Source: Candidatus Bathyarchaeota archaeon | Lineage (GTDB): Archaea > Thermoproteota > Bathyarchaeia > Bathyarchaeales > Bathycorpusculaceae | Direction: 5' to 3' | Assembly: GCA_018396875.1 (NCBI GenBank) | Contig: JAGTQG010000001.1 | Span: forward strand, 75,077 to 139,076 | Length of the DNA stretch: 64,000 bases | In this document: positions 42,922 to 51,704 of the stretch, one piece after another | Position numbering within the stretch: position 1 is the first letter of the stretch | Layout: each line of letters begins with the position of its first letter | Notes under the pieces: generated by a model | The model's database searches: none | What the model saw: the letters and a program-made list of their open reading frames with translations, nothing else | Told to the model about the DNA's origin: nothing | Made by a program: the position numbers and the translations under genes

Positions 42922-43143
42922 ATGAAAGCATGGTTGGACGTTGCCGTTTTACGCTGCCCAAACTGTGGGCGCCTTTACGTGGAGACTTCTTGGTATGTTG
43001 TTGAGATGGAGTCAGACATTGAGTGCGGAGAATGCGGCAACGAATTTAACAGCAGAAAGAACATGTTGTCTAGAGCGCTGTTGGAATTTCAACTAGACGA
43101 AAACGGCGAAATACAAAACGTGCATGTTTCCAAAAGATTGTAG
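42922..43143 (+). CDS. Small zinc-ribbon protein
   Basis: A 73-residue protein. Two knuckles, CPNCGRLYVE and CGECGNEFNS, form a zinc ribbon, and the C-terminal 25 residues are predicted helical. I do not recognise a named family. The gene is divergent from ino1 and lies 13 bases from the end of the convergent DUF917 gene. It is probably a nucleic-acid- or complex-associated ribbon. Confidence 0.6.
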   Translation: MKAWLDVAVLRCPNCGRLYVETSWYVVEMESDIECGECGNEFNSRKNMLSRALLEFQLDENGEIQNVHVSKRL

Positions 43144-43156
43144 CCGAAAATGAACG

Positions 43157-44227
43157 CTATAACGCCAACTTTTCGATTGGAACATACGCTTCATAAATTC
43201 CAGACCTTTGGAGAACATCCTTCCAAAGTTCCAGCCCTTTCTTTGTCCGCCACTTGTCGGGAGCCGGCAAGCCCAAAATTGTAAGTTTTTCTCCTTCAAC
43301 AATTTTTTCAGCAGTTACACACTTGCATGTTGCTGGATCCACCGGAGTAATTATGTCGGGCGCGATGGCGGAAAGCTTTCCGTTTTTATAAGCAATAAGC
43401 ACCTCATTTTTAGCCTTAAACTCAAAAACTTCGCCAGCGAAACCATCAGCCCCTTTCATAATCACATTAACAAAAGTGAACCCTTCTTTCGTTTCTTTTT
43501 GCACTGAAGCCACCACGCCCTCAAAAAGTTTGAAGCCTCCGGTTTCCTTCAACACATGTTCAAGCGGATTATCGGTCTCCCTCAAAATTTTTCCAATCCT
43601 CATAGCTTTTGATAAACTGCGCTGGATAGGTGAGGTTCTGACTTGTTCAGCGGTTAATATTCGCCTAGCTGTGTAGGCGGAGTGCCCCCATTCGGCAGCC
43701 AGTATTCGTGCAATTCGCTCAGCGGCTTTGGCATCGCTTGTCGCCTTAACTATAACTATGTTCTTGGCGTGGACGTCTGCAACACACATCGGTGCAAGTG
43801 GAATATCGTCAATCGTGTAAACCTTCAAATGCACTTCGGGAACAGATCTACCTGCCCCATCAGCATCCACAATAGGAAGATCACATCTAGCAGCGACGTC
43901 TACAGCTGCTAGCGTATTAAAGCCGCCAAGCTCAACTGGAATGGTGGCAAAAGCCCGAAACCCCACATACTCCTCTAGAACCCTCAAAGTTTTTACAGCC
44001 GCTTCAGGATCGTAGCCAACGGAAGTTGTTGCGCCAACACAAGCAAAGTTCACAACCCTAGCATCTTCCGGCAATTCTGAAGGATCAACCATTTTCACTG
44101 GAATACCTTGCGACGACAAACCCTCAACTATTTTATAACCTTCTTCGGGGGAGCCCCCTCCACCAGCTGAAAAGATGGCAGCCCCGTCAACCAAGTCGAT
44201 TAAATCTTGACGAAACAAAGTTTTCAA
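43157..44227 (-). CDS. DUF917-family protein (hydantoin-related)
   Basis: A protein of about 356 residues. Signatures are GAAIFSAGGGGSPEEGYKIV, VNFACVGATTSVGYDPEAAV, IPVELGGFNTLAAVDVAARC and PIVDADGAGRSVPEVHLK, all typical of DUF917, which is related to hydantoinase/oxoprolinase components. A catalytic role in S-methyl-thiohydantoin or amide chemistry is known for a few relatives only. I chose TTG 44227 because GGTGAT lies seven bases upstream. It is divergent from glyS. Confidence 0.85.
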   Translation of the reverse strand: MKTLFRQDLIDLVDGAAIFSAGGGGSPEEGYKIVEGLSSQGIPVKMVDPSELPEDARVVNFACVGATTSVGYDPEAAVKTLRVLEEYVGFRAFATIPVELGGFNTLAAVDVAARCDLPIVDADGAGRSVPEVHLKVYTIDDIPLAPMCVADVHAKNIVIVKATSDAKAAERIARILAAEWGHSAYTARRILTAEQVRTSPIQRSLSKAMRIGKILRETDNPLEHVLKETGGFKLFEGVVASVQKETKEGFTFVNVIMKGADGFAGEVFEFKAKNEVLIAYKNGKLSAIAPDIITPVDPATCKCVTAEKIVEGEKLTILGLPAPDKWRTKKGLELWKDVLQRSGIYEAYVPIEKLAL

Positions 44228-44311
44228 ATGAGCATCACCACGAACGCTTATAACGTTTATTATATGGAACACCTTAAAGAATTTAGCCATCAAAACGAAG
44301 GGGAAATAAGA

Positions 44312-46069
44312 GTGAATAGTCAAACACAAGACAAGTTCACATTGATAAACGAGTTAGCCCGTCGCAGAGGATTCTTCTGGCAGTCCTACGAAATCTACGG
44401 CGGAGCCAGCGGTTTCGTGACGTACGGCTTTTTGGGTACAAGGCTAAAACAGAACATCGAAAAAAAGCTTAGAGACCTCTTCGTCAACAAGCTGGGGATT
44501 TTGGAAATAGAAGCCCCCATAATAGCACCAGCCAAAGTTTTTGAGGCTTCAGGACACGTCGAACATTTTAAAGAGCCCATGGTGGAATGTCTGAAATGTG
44601 GGAGACGCTTCAGAGCAGACCACCTTCTAAAGGAAAAAGCAAGGCTAAGCGAAACAGAGGTTGAGAAACTCACGCTGGAAGAACTGAAGAACGCCATAGA
44701 AAGAAATGACGTCCGCTGCCCAGAATGTGGCGGAGCCTTCGGAGAACCAAAATATTTCTTAACAATGTTTAAAACCTCAATAGGCCCGTATTCGGAGGCT
44801 GTTGGTTACGGACGGCCAGAAGCGGCACAGAATATTTTCGTGGAGTTCAGGCGCTTATACGAAAATGCCCGGGAGAAGCTTCCCTTTGGTGTAATGCAAA
44901 TTGGTCATGCCCTGCGAAATGAAATCTCGCCTCGGCAAGGTTTGATAAGGCTGAGAGAATTCACAATAGTGGACGTCGAATTTTTCTTTGATCCAGAGGA
45001 GCCCAACTGTTATCTGTTAAAGGACTTGGAGAATGAAACCTTGCGCCTAGTTTTAGCTGAAAGCAAACTTCGGGGTTCAGAAGAAATTGTAGAAGTAACC
45101 GTGAAAGAAGCTCTTGAAAAAGGGTTTATAAAGGTTCCATGGCAAGCGGTCTTCATGGCCCTAGCAAAAAAGCTTCTAACCGAGTTGGGGGTTCCCGCCG
45201 AGAAGCAGCGTTTTATTGAAAAGCTTCCATGGGAACGCGCCCACTATTCCCTTCAAAGCTTTGACCAAGAGGTTTACGTGGATCGCTGGGGTTGGGTTGA
45301 AGTTTCCGGCCATGCCTATAGAACAGACTATGACCTAAAAAGGCACATGCAATTCAGCGGTGTTGACACAAGAGTGTTCAAGGAGTATGAGAAGCCTGTT
45401 GAGATAGAAAAAACTGTTGTCAAACCTCTGATGGCAAAGCTTGGACCTAAATTCAAAGGCGAAACGCAAAAAATAGCGGAAATTTTGGCGGAGATGAATC
45501 CAGAAGAAGTTGAGGAATCCTTTAAAAAGAAGGGTTACTATATGCTTGGAGAGCATAAGATTCTGCCAGAATACGTGGAAATCGTCAAGTGCAAGGTTAC
45601 AGAAAAAGGAAAACATTTCATACCACATGTCGTCGAACCAAGTTTCGGCCTGGACAGGCTTGTTTATGTAACTCTTGAATACGCCTACCACGTCAAAGAC
45701 GACAGAGTAATCCTAAGTTTTCCAAGAGACATAGCACCCATACAAGTAGGAGTATACCCGCTTGTCAGCAAGGATGGCTTACCAGAAAAAGCTATGCAAG
45801 TTTATAAAATGCTCATTGACGAAGGATTCATAGCTGAGTATGACGAAGCCGGCTCCATTGGAAGGCGTTATGCAAGAGCAGATGAGGCAGGAATACCTTT
45901 GGGAATAACTATAGACTATGAAACACTCAAAGATGATACAGTTACTATCCGTGACAGAGACACTTGGAGGCAAGTTCGAAATAAAATTGCCGTTTTACCA
46001 GAACTCTTACACAAATATTTCCGCAATAAAATAGATTTTGAAGATTTGGGAGAACCCCTAAAAGAGTAA
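44312..46069 (+). CDS. glyS: Glycyl-tRNA synthetase
   Basis: Class II synthetase of about 585 residues (alpha2 type). Recognisable parts are RRRGFFWQSYEIYGGASGF, the zinc-knuckle pair CLKCGRRF and CPECGGAF, motif-2 region RNEISPRQGLIRLREFTI, the VSGHAYRTDYDL block and GLDRLVY (motif 3). The C-terminal anticodon domain begins APIQVGVYPLVSK. I chose GTG 44312 (VNSQTQDKF); a GGGG-containing site lies upstream. TATA-like TTTATTATATG (near 44255-44265) lies ahead. Confidence 0.96.
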   Translation: MNSQTQDKFTLINELARRRGFFWQSYEIYGGASGFVTYGFLGTRLKQNIEKKLRDLFVNKLGILEIEAPIIAPAKVFEASGHVEHFKEPMVECLKCGRRFRADHLLKEKARLSETEVEKLTLEELKNAIERNDVRCPECGGAFGEPKYFLTMFKTSIGPYSEAVGYGRPEAAQNIFVEFRRLYENAREKLPFGVMQIGHALRNEISPRQGLIRLREFTIVDVEFFFDPEEPNCYLLKDLENETLRLVLAESKLRGSEEIVEVTVKEALEKGFIKVPWQAVFMALAKKLLTELGVPAEKQRFIEKLPWERAHYSLQSFDQEVYVDRWGWVEVSGHAYRTDYDLKRHMQFSGVDTRVFKEYEKPVEIEKTVVKPLMAKLGPKFKGETQKIAEILAEMNPEEVEESFKKKGYYMLGEHKILPEYVEIVKCKVTEKGKHFIPHVVEPSFGLDRLVYVTLEYAYHVKDDRVILSFPRDIAPIQVGVYPLVSKDGLPEKAMQVYKMLIDEGFIAEYDEAGSIGRRYARADEAGIPLGITIDYETLKDDTVTIRDRDTWRQVRNKIAVLPELLHKYFRNKIDFEDLGEPLKE

Positions 46070-46144
46070 CTTTCGCTACCTTTTTTAACACTGAAACTTA
46101 ACATAATATCGCTTAAAACTAGGATCTATACGGACGGGGATACT

Positions 46145-46804
46145 TTGGTGCTCCCAACGGAAACCGAAGAACGTGTCAGACGGAGAGCATTAGGCATTTG
46201 CCAAGAACATTTAAGAAAGGTTGTGGACTTAACGAGAAAAGTTCCCCAGATAATTGAGTGTTTTCTAAAAAACGATAGAGAAAAAGCAAAACAACTCTAC
46301 AACGAAATAAGGGCTAGCAAGGACGATGTGGATAACGCTAGGCGTCTTGTTTCAAGTGAGTTGGCACAAATTGGCGCCATACTCTTAAGCAGGGAAGACT
46401 TTTTGAGGTTTACAAACCTTGCTAATGAAATAGCCGATTTCTCTGAGGGAATAGCCTTTCGCCTCCTACAAATGATGCAACATGACTGGCAAGCACCCGC
46501 AGACATAAAAAAGGATCTCCTAAAACTTTCAGAATCCGTCCTCGAAGCAATCATAAAACTCAGGGAAACCATGATGGTATTGTCATATAGTCCTGAAAAA
46601 GTGACAGAAAAAGCTGGGGAAGTCGAGGTTGCAGAAAGACGAGTCGACGAATTATATCGTACCCTTGAAATAAAGATTCTGAATGGCAAACTCGAAATTC
46701 AAGCGCTTTTACTCTTGTGGGATATACTACAACTTTTAGAGGGATCCGCCGACAAGGCTGAAGACGCTGTGGAAGCTGCCCGCATCATATCCTTTATAAT
46801 GTGA
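46145..46804 (+). CDS. DUF47/PhoU-like protein
   Basis: A 219-residue all-helical protein of the PhoU-related DUF47 family. Signatures are VPQIIECFLKNDREKAKQLYNEI, the EIADFSEGIAFRLL helix and GSADKAEDAVEAARII, where Glu/Asp residues bind metal clusters. DUF47 proteins often sit beside phosphate transporters, but none is here. The start is TTG 46145 after GGGGATAC. The endA gene follows 10 bases later. Confidence 0.88.
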   Translation: MVLPTETEERVRRRALGICQEHLRKVVDLTRKVPQIIECFLKNDREKAKQLYNEIRASKDDVDNARRLVSSELAQIGAILLSREDFLRFTNLANEIADFSEGIAFRLLQMMQHDWQAPADIKKDLLKLSESVLEAIIKLRETMMVLSYSPEKVTEKAGEVEVAERRVDELYRTLEIKILNGKLEIQALLLLWDILQLLEGSADKAEDAVEAARIISFIM

Positions 46805-46814
46805 AGGGTGAAGG

Positions 46815-47372
46815 ATGGCGAAAAAAATACCGGTTGAATTCATAGAAAACTTTTTAGTCGTCTGGGATCTTGCAGCAGGCTCAGAACTTTATAAGATGGG
46901 CTTTTATGGCAAACCTTTAGGCATACCAAAACCCAAAGTTCCAGAATTCAATGTCCCATTAATTCTAGACTTAATGGAGGGGTTATACCTTGCCGAGAAA
47001 GGAATCATAACAGTGTATGAGGGCGCCGACAAGCGGAAAGTAAACTTGAAAAAGCTCCGTCAAAAGGCAAGAACGCTGTACGAGGAGTTTGACGAAAAAT
47101 ATGCAGTTTATCGAGATTTGCGCGAAAAAGGGATGGTTGTTACTCCGGGCATAAAGTTTGGATGCGACTTCGCAGTCTATAAGTATGGTCCAGGATTAGA
47201 GCATGCGCCCTTCATGGTTTCAGTGAAAAAGGCTGCTTCAGAGTTAACAGCTACAGAAATAGTCAAGGCTGGGAGGTTGGCGACAACGGTCCGCAAAAGG
47301 TTCATAGTCGCGGTGCCAGACTTAGAGGTAGGGAAAGTTCGATACCTCATATTTAAATGGTTTAAGGCTTAA
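46815..47372 (+). CDS. endA: tRNA-intron splicing endonuclease EndA
   Basis: A 185-residue endonuclease that cuts bulge-helix-bulge sites. The N-terminal domain (about 1-80) and catalytic domain (about 95-185) match one alpha-type unit. Catalytic residues fit the Tyr-His-Lys triad: Tyr in CDFAVYKYG, His in GLEHAPF and Lys in TVRKRFIVAV. Two intron-bearing tRNA genes lie in this window. As a single-unit enzyme it may need a structural partner to cut sites at non-canonical positions. Confidence 0.93.
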   Translation: MAKKIPVEFIENFLVVWDLAAGSELYKMGFYGKPLGIPKPKVPEFNVPLILDLMEGLYLAEKGIITVYEGADKRKVNLKKLRQKARTLYEEFDEKYAVYRDLREKGMVVTPGIKFGCDFAVYKYGPGLEHAPFMVSVKKAASELTATEIVKAGRLATTVRKRFIVAVPDLEVGKVRYLIFKWFKA

Positions 47373-47844
47373 CTTTTCCAGCATCCTCAGATATTATTTT
47401 AAGAATCTCCTCTTCCAAGGTCAAACCATATTTTGGATTCTCTATTATTTCGCCTACTTTCTCGCCCTTTGTGTTGAAGATTAAAATGTGGGGAATCTTA
47501 TCCACGTGAAAAGTTTCAACCTCAGGAGGGGAAGGAGGAACGCTCCATTTTTTACCTGGACTAAGGGGGTCTCTTTTAAGCCCACCAAAAACCCTAACTT
47601 CGAGTCCAGTTGCTTCGGAAAGCAAGGCTAGAATTGGAATATTAGCTGCACAGTCTTTGCACCATTCCGCTGAGAAGGCGACGATAAGGTAGTCTGCTCT
47701 AAACCTTTTTAGTTCATTTAAAACTTCGGCTTTGAGCTGGTATGTTCTTTTACGCTCCAGGAAGCTATATTTGAAAGGAGGAGACATGTTGTTGACGTAC
47801 TGGTTCACGTCGATGGTTCTTTGCTTCAACGTTGACAAGTCCAA
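47362..47844 (-). CDS. Thioredoxin-family protein
   Basis: A 160-residue protein with a thioredoxin fold. The active-site motif is SAEWCKDCAAN (about residue 63), so WCKDC replaces WCGPC. A cis-Pro is seen in DKIPHILIF. The N-terminal 45 residues are a Ser/Thr-rich and helical extension. It could reduce disulphides or resemble the TrxA-like part of an assembly protein. The gene is convergent with endA and overlaps its end. Confidence 0.85.
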   Translation of the reverse strand: MDLSTLKQRTIDVNQYVNNMSPPFKYSFLERKRTYQLKAEVLNELKRFRADYLIVAFSAEWCKDCAANIPILALLSEATGLEVRVFGGLKRDPLSPGKKWSVPPSPPEVETFHVDKIPHILIFNTKGEKVGEIIENPKYGLTLEEEILKIISEDAGKVKP

Positions 47845-47960
47845 TTTTATCCCGTTCGGTGTGAATGCCTAATCGTTCTGATCGTCATGCAAATATTAAA
47901 TCTTTAAGGGAATAAACCAATATTGAGTGGATTACACGCATAAAAGAGTAAGTGATAAAC

Positions 47961-48833
47961 TTGGACATTAGACAGTTTGTTGGTTACATACGCTTGATGC
48001 GGCCAGTAAACTGTTTCATGATGGGAATTGCAGTCATCGTTGGTGCTGTTCTCGCTGATGTAAACATTGTTTATGGTCGCTATTTGCCAAACATGTTTTT
48101 TGGCTTTTTCACAGGCTTTCTGTTGACAGCAGCTTCGATGGTTATAAACGATTATTATGACCGAGAGATAGATGCCATAAACGAGCCAACGCGGCCCATA
48201 CCCAGCGGCTTGATAAAGCCGAAAAATGCGTTGATTTTTGCCATAGTGTTAACGATTCTTGGTTTAGCGGCGGGATTCTTGACCAGTGAAACAGCAACTC
48301 TTCAGTGCTTTTTGACCGCTACGGTTTTTTGGCTTATTTCAGTAATCTACGCTACTTTTGGAAAGAAAACTGGTTTTACGGGGAACCTTCTGGTCAGCGC
48401 ATGTGTCTCAGCCCCATTCATTTATGGGAGTCTAGCCGCTGTTGGTGTTATAAAGGAGAATATCTGGATTTTTGTTTCCATGGTGTTCCTCTCAAACACA
48501 GGCAGAGAAATAACTAAGGGGATCGTGGACGTTCAAGGGGATAAAGCGCGAAATGTAAAAACGTTGGCGGTTCTATACGGAGAACGCACAGCAGCAAAAA
48601 TTGCGGTGCTCTTTTACCTACTTGCCGTGGCTTTGACGCCCATTCCGCCCCTCTTAAACATGGTTTCACTTTGGTTCATTCCACCAGTAACGATAACAGA
48701 CTTGGGTCTTATTGCTTCTTCAGTAAAGCTTTTGAAAGACTGCACACGGGAAAACGCCAAAAGGGTGAAAAGCCAAGTTTTAGGCTGGTTTTTGACCGGA
48801 TTACTTGCTTTTCTTGTCGGAAGCATACCGTAA
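47961..48833 (+). CDS. UbiA-family digeranylgeranylglyceryl phosphate synthase
   Basis: Integral prenyltransferase that adds the second geranylgeranyl chain to glycerol phosphate in archaeal ether-lipid synthesis. The Asp-rich motifs are NDYYDREIDAINEPTRPIPSG (about 65) and REITKGIVDVQGDKARNVKTL (about 180). About eight hydrophobic helices surround them. I use TTG 47961, which follows GTGAT. A menaquinone-type prenyltransferase is the alternative, but the RPIPSG context fits the lipid enzyme. Confidence 0.9.
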   Translation: MDIRQFVGYIRLMRPVNCFMMGIAVIVGAVLADVNIVYGRYLPNMFFGFFTGFLLTAASMVINDYYDREIDAINEPTRPIPSGLIKPKNALIFAIVLTILGLAAGFLTSETATLQCFLTATVFWLISVIYATFGKKTGFTGNLLVSACVSAPFIYGSLAAVGVIKENIWIFVSMVFLSNTGREITKGIVDVQGDKARNVKTLAVLYGERTAAKIAVLFYLLAVALTPIPPLLNMVSLWFIPPVTITDLGLIASSVKLLKDCTRENAKRVKSQVLGWFLTGLLAFLVGSIP

Positions 48834-48840
48834 ACAGGGA

Positions 48841-50202
48841 TTATTCGGGTTCAACATGTACCGTTACAACCGTTTTTGCAAATCTTCTCCTAACACCATT
48901 TTCGATTTTCGACGCAACTTTATGCGCTTCCTCAATGGAGGCTTGCCCAGCAATACAACAATCAATGTTTACGTAGCGTTTTCCATCAGCCACACAAGTG
49001 ATCACACGCTTTACAGTTATAGACTGCTGAAAACGTTCAGCTAACTCATAGATTGTTTGCTGAATTTCCTCCTCGTCTGCCATGGGCCCTTTTTGAACGT
49101 CTGAGTTGAAGGGTTCCACGTGGACTGTTACGTTTCCGATCTTTGGAATTTTTTGATTTAAGTTATGCTCGATTTTCTCTGCAAGCTCATGCGCCTCATT
49201 AACTGAAAGTTTGGGATCCACGCGAGCATGTAAGGTTACGTATAACTTGCCGTGAGCGTAAACAACATTTACTTCATGAACATCTTTCACGCCATCAATT
49301 TCTCTGGCAATTTTCTCTACAAGCTCCTCCGTTAACATTTCTGTTTCCAAAGGCTCCACGTGAATCGAAACGTGGGCTTCACCTAAAAATTGTTTGAGAT
49401 TCTCTTCAACTCTTGAGGCCACTTCATGAGCAGCTTTCAGGTTCATGTAGTCTGGAACTTGAATTGAAGCTTCTACAAAGGTTTTGGCGCCCGCCTTTCT
49501 AACTTTGAGACTTGTAACATTGGAAACATTTTCTGTGGCAGCGATAATCTCTCTAACCTTTTCAATAATTTGCTTTGGTGCTGCGTCACTTAGCTCCATG
49601 CCACTTGCCTTAACCAGTTTAATGCTGAGGTAGCCGATAGCTCCACTTAAAACAAGGGATGCCAACGCATCAAATATTGGAAAACCAAAAGTCGCCATCC
49701 CAAAACCAAAAAGGGCTACCAGTGTTGAACCCAAATCCGCTACCGAATGATAAAAACCAGCCTTAACAGTTGTGCTTTCCCCGCTTGCCCTATGCAAAAC
49801 GCCAACCCTTAGAACATCAACGCATAAGGTATAGGCTATTGCCATGAAACCGAAGACCTCCAAGCTAGGCACAATTAGCGATTCGCCTTGAATTATCCGT
49901 TGAAAGGCTCTAGCAATAATGATTAGGGCTGTGGCGAAAAGAATTAGTCCACCCACTAATCCGCCAAGCGACTCAATTTTTTCGTGACCATACATGTGTT
50001 CTTCGTCGGATGGCTTCAACGAGACCTTTGTGGCTACCAAAAGGATAAACATTGAAATGGCGTCCAACAATGCGTGTGCTCCATCGCTTAGAATGGCTAA
50101 GCTGCCAACAACAAAACCCAAAGTGAACTCTACTAAAACGACGCTGGTGATGGCTAACGCTGAAATTTTTAAGGCCTTAAGCCTTTCATTGTTTGGTTGC
50201 AT
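48841..50202 (-). CDS. Cation diffusion facilitator with three C-terminal domains
   Basis: A 453-residue divalent-metal transporter. The membrane part (about 1-205) has six helices and the metal sites SDGAHALLDA (TM2) and HSVADLGS (TM5). After it come three copies of the cytoplasmic ferredoxin-like metal-sensing domain. Each copy ends in the same phrase: VSIHVEPLE (about 280), VTVHVEPFN (about 360) and VVTVHVEPE (about 450). CDF proteins normally have one. The substrate (Zn, Fe, Mn or Ni) cannot be told. Confidence 0.92.
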   Translation of the reverse strand: MQPNNERLKALKISALAITSVVLVEFTLGFVVGSLAILSDGAHALLDAISMFILLVATKVSLKPSDEEHMYGHEKIESLGGLVGGLILFATALIIIARAFQRIIQGESLIVPSLEVFGFMAIAYTLCVDVLRVGVLHRASGESTTVKAGFYHSVADLGSTLVALFGFGMATFGFPIFDALASLVLSGAIGYLSIKLVKASGMELSDAAPKQIIEKVREIIAATENVSNVTSLKVRKAGAKTFVEASIQVPDYMNLKAAHEVASRVEENLKQFLGEAHVSIHVEPLETEMLTEELVEKIAREIDGVKDVHEVNVVYAHGKLYVTLHARVDPKLSVNEAHELAEKIEHNLNQKIPKIGNVTVHVEPFNSDVQKGPMADEEEIQQTIYELAERFQQSITVKRVITCVADGKRYVNIDCCIAGQASIEEAHKVASKIENGVRRRFAKTVVTVHVEPE

Positions 50203-50291
50203 TTATCTAACCGTGTAGAGCCACCAAGCTGGATTTAAGGGTTGTGAAGCTTAGAGCCAAAACATTTAAAATGTAAAAAGCCTATGTTATG

Positions 50292-50352
50292 TGGGATAAA
50301 AGTGCAAGGTGAACACTTTAACGTGGCCTAAACTCTTCACGGTTTTATCCCA
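50292..50352 (+). promoter_or_regulatory. Inverted-repeat leader upstream of asnS
   Basis: TGGGATAAAA (50292-50301) is exactly complementary to TTTTATCCCA (50343-50352), and inside them GTGAA (50309-50313) pairs with TTCAC (50336-50340). A TATA-like CATTTAAAATG (near 50265-50276) would place the start at the beginning of the hairpin. It could be an RNA hairpin in the asnS leader or an operator. Confidence 0.5.
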
Positions 50353-50400
50353 AAAGTTAGCATCACCCATAAAAGCGGATTTTGAGGGGTGTGCAAGCTA

Positions 50401-51693
50401 GTGAGCGTGAGTGATATCCTAGATGGAAAACTCACCGAAAAAGAGGTTGAAATAAAGGGTTGGCTTGTCACCAAACGTTCAAGCGGTGGCGTGCAATTCC
50501 TAATAATCAGAGACGGAACAGGCTTCATACAAGCCACTGTACACAAGAACGAAGTAAGCGAAGCAACTTTTAAAGCTGCAGACGAGCTTACCCAAGAATC
50601 TTCTTTGATAATCAGAGGAGTGGTGAAGGAGGATAAGAGAGCACCTGGTGGTTATGAAATCCGCGTGAAAGACCTGCAAATTATACATTTGGCGGAGCAG
50701 GATTATCCTTTGGCGAAGAAGGAGCATGGTATAGATTTTTTGATGAAACATCGACAGCTATGGATTAGAAGCCCACGGCAAACCGCCATATTAAGGATTA
50801 GAGCTGAAGTGATTAAGGCTTGCAGAGACTTTCTTGACAGCCGAGGGTTTGTTCTAACGGATGCACCCATATTCACGCCAGCCGCCGTGGAGGGAACAAC
50901 AACCCTTTTTGAGGTGCCCTATTTCGGAGAAAAAGCTTACCTAACTCAAAGCGGCCAACTTTATGTTGAGGCGACCATAGCGGCTTTTGGAAAAGTCTAC
51001 TGTTTTGGGCCAACTTTCAGGGCAGAAAAATCGAAGACGCCGCGGCATTTAACAGAGTTTTGGATGGTTGAGCCGGAAATGGCTTTCTGCGACTTCGAGG
51101 AGAACTTGAAGGTTCAAGAGGAAATGGTAACATACATTGTTAAGACTGTTTTGGAGAGACGCCGAAGAGAATTGGAAACTCTAAAGAGGGATGTAAAGCC
51201 TTTGCAAAAGGTTGAGCCGCCCTTCGAAAGAATAAGCTACACAGAAGCCATAGACATGTTGCAGAAAGCTGGCTTTCCAATACAATGGGGTGAAGACCTT
51301 GGAGCCCCCCACGAACGATACATTTCATTGCAATTCGAGAAGCCAGTCTTCGTTCACAGGTATCCGGCTAAGGCCAAAGCCTTTTACATGCAGCCAGACC
51401 CAGAAAACCCCGAAGTTGTGCTTTGCGCAGATCTAATGGCGCCGGAAGGCTACGGCGAAATAATCGGCGGAAGCCAACGCATCCACGATCTAAAACTATT
51501 AGAGAAACGCATAGAAGAATTCGGTTTGCCAAGACAAGCCTACGAATGGTACCTAGACTTGCGAAGATACGGTTCAGTGCCGCACTCAGGCTTTGGATTG
51601 GGAATAGAGCGCACAGTAATGTGGATTTGTAAACTCAAACATATACGTGAAGCCATACCCTTTCCTAGGACCATTACACGCATATATCCTTGA
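50401..51693 (+). CDS. asnS: Asparaginyl-tRNA synthetase
   Basis: Class IIb synthetase of about 430 residues. The OB-fold anticodon domain (1-105) has [24 protein letters not shown]. The catalytic core shows [37 protein letters not shown] (motif 2 begins here) and [20 protein letters not shown] (motif 3). The absence of a GAD domain and the EGTTTLF context fit AsnRS or archaeal AspRS-like relatives; I prefer AsnRS. The start is GTG 50401 after GAGGGGTG; GTG 50389 is possible. Confidence 0.92.
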   Translation: MSVSDILDGKLTEKEVEIKGWLVTKRSSGGVQFLIIRDGTGFIQATVHKNEVSEATFKAADELTQESSLIIRGVVKEDKRAPGGYEIRVKDLQIIHLAEQDYPLAKKEHGIDFLMKHRQLWIRSPRQTAILRIRAEVIKACRDFLDSRGFVLTDAPIFTPAAVEGTTTLFEVPYFGEKAYLTQSGQLYVEATIAAFGKVYCFGPTFRAEKSKTPRHLTEFWMVEPEMAFCDFEENLKVQEEMVTYIVKTVLERRRRELETLKRDVKPLQKVEPPFERISYTEAIDMLQKAGFPIQWGEDLGAPHERYISLQFEKPVFVHRYPAKAKAFYMQPDPENPEVVLCADLMAPEGYGEIIGGSQRIHDLKLLEKRIEEFGLPRQAYEWYLDLRRYGSVPHSGFGLGIERTVMWICKLKHIREAIPFPRTITRIYP

Positions 51694-51704
51694 TTTCCAT
51701 CACG

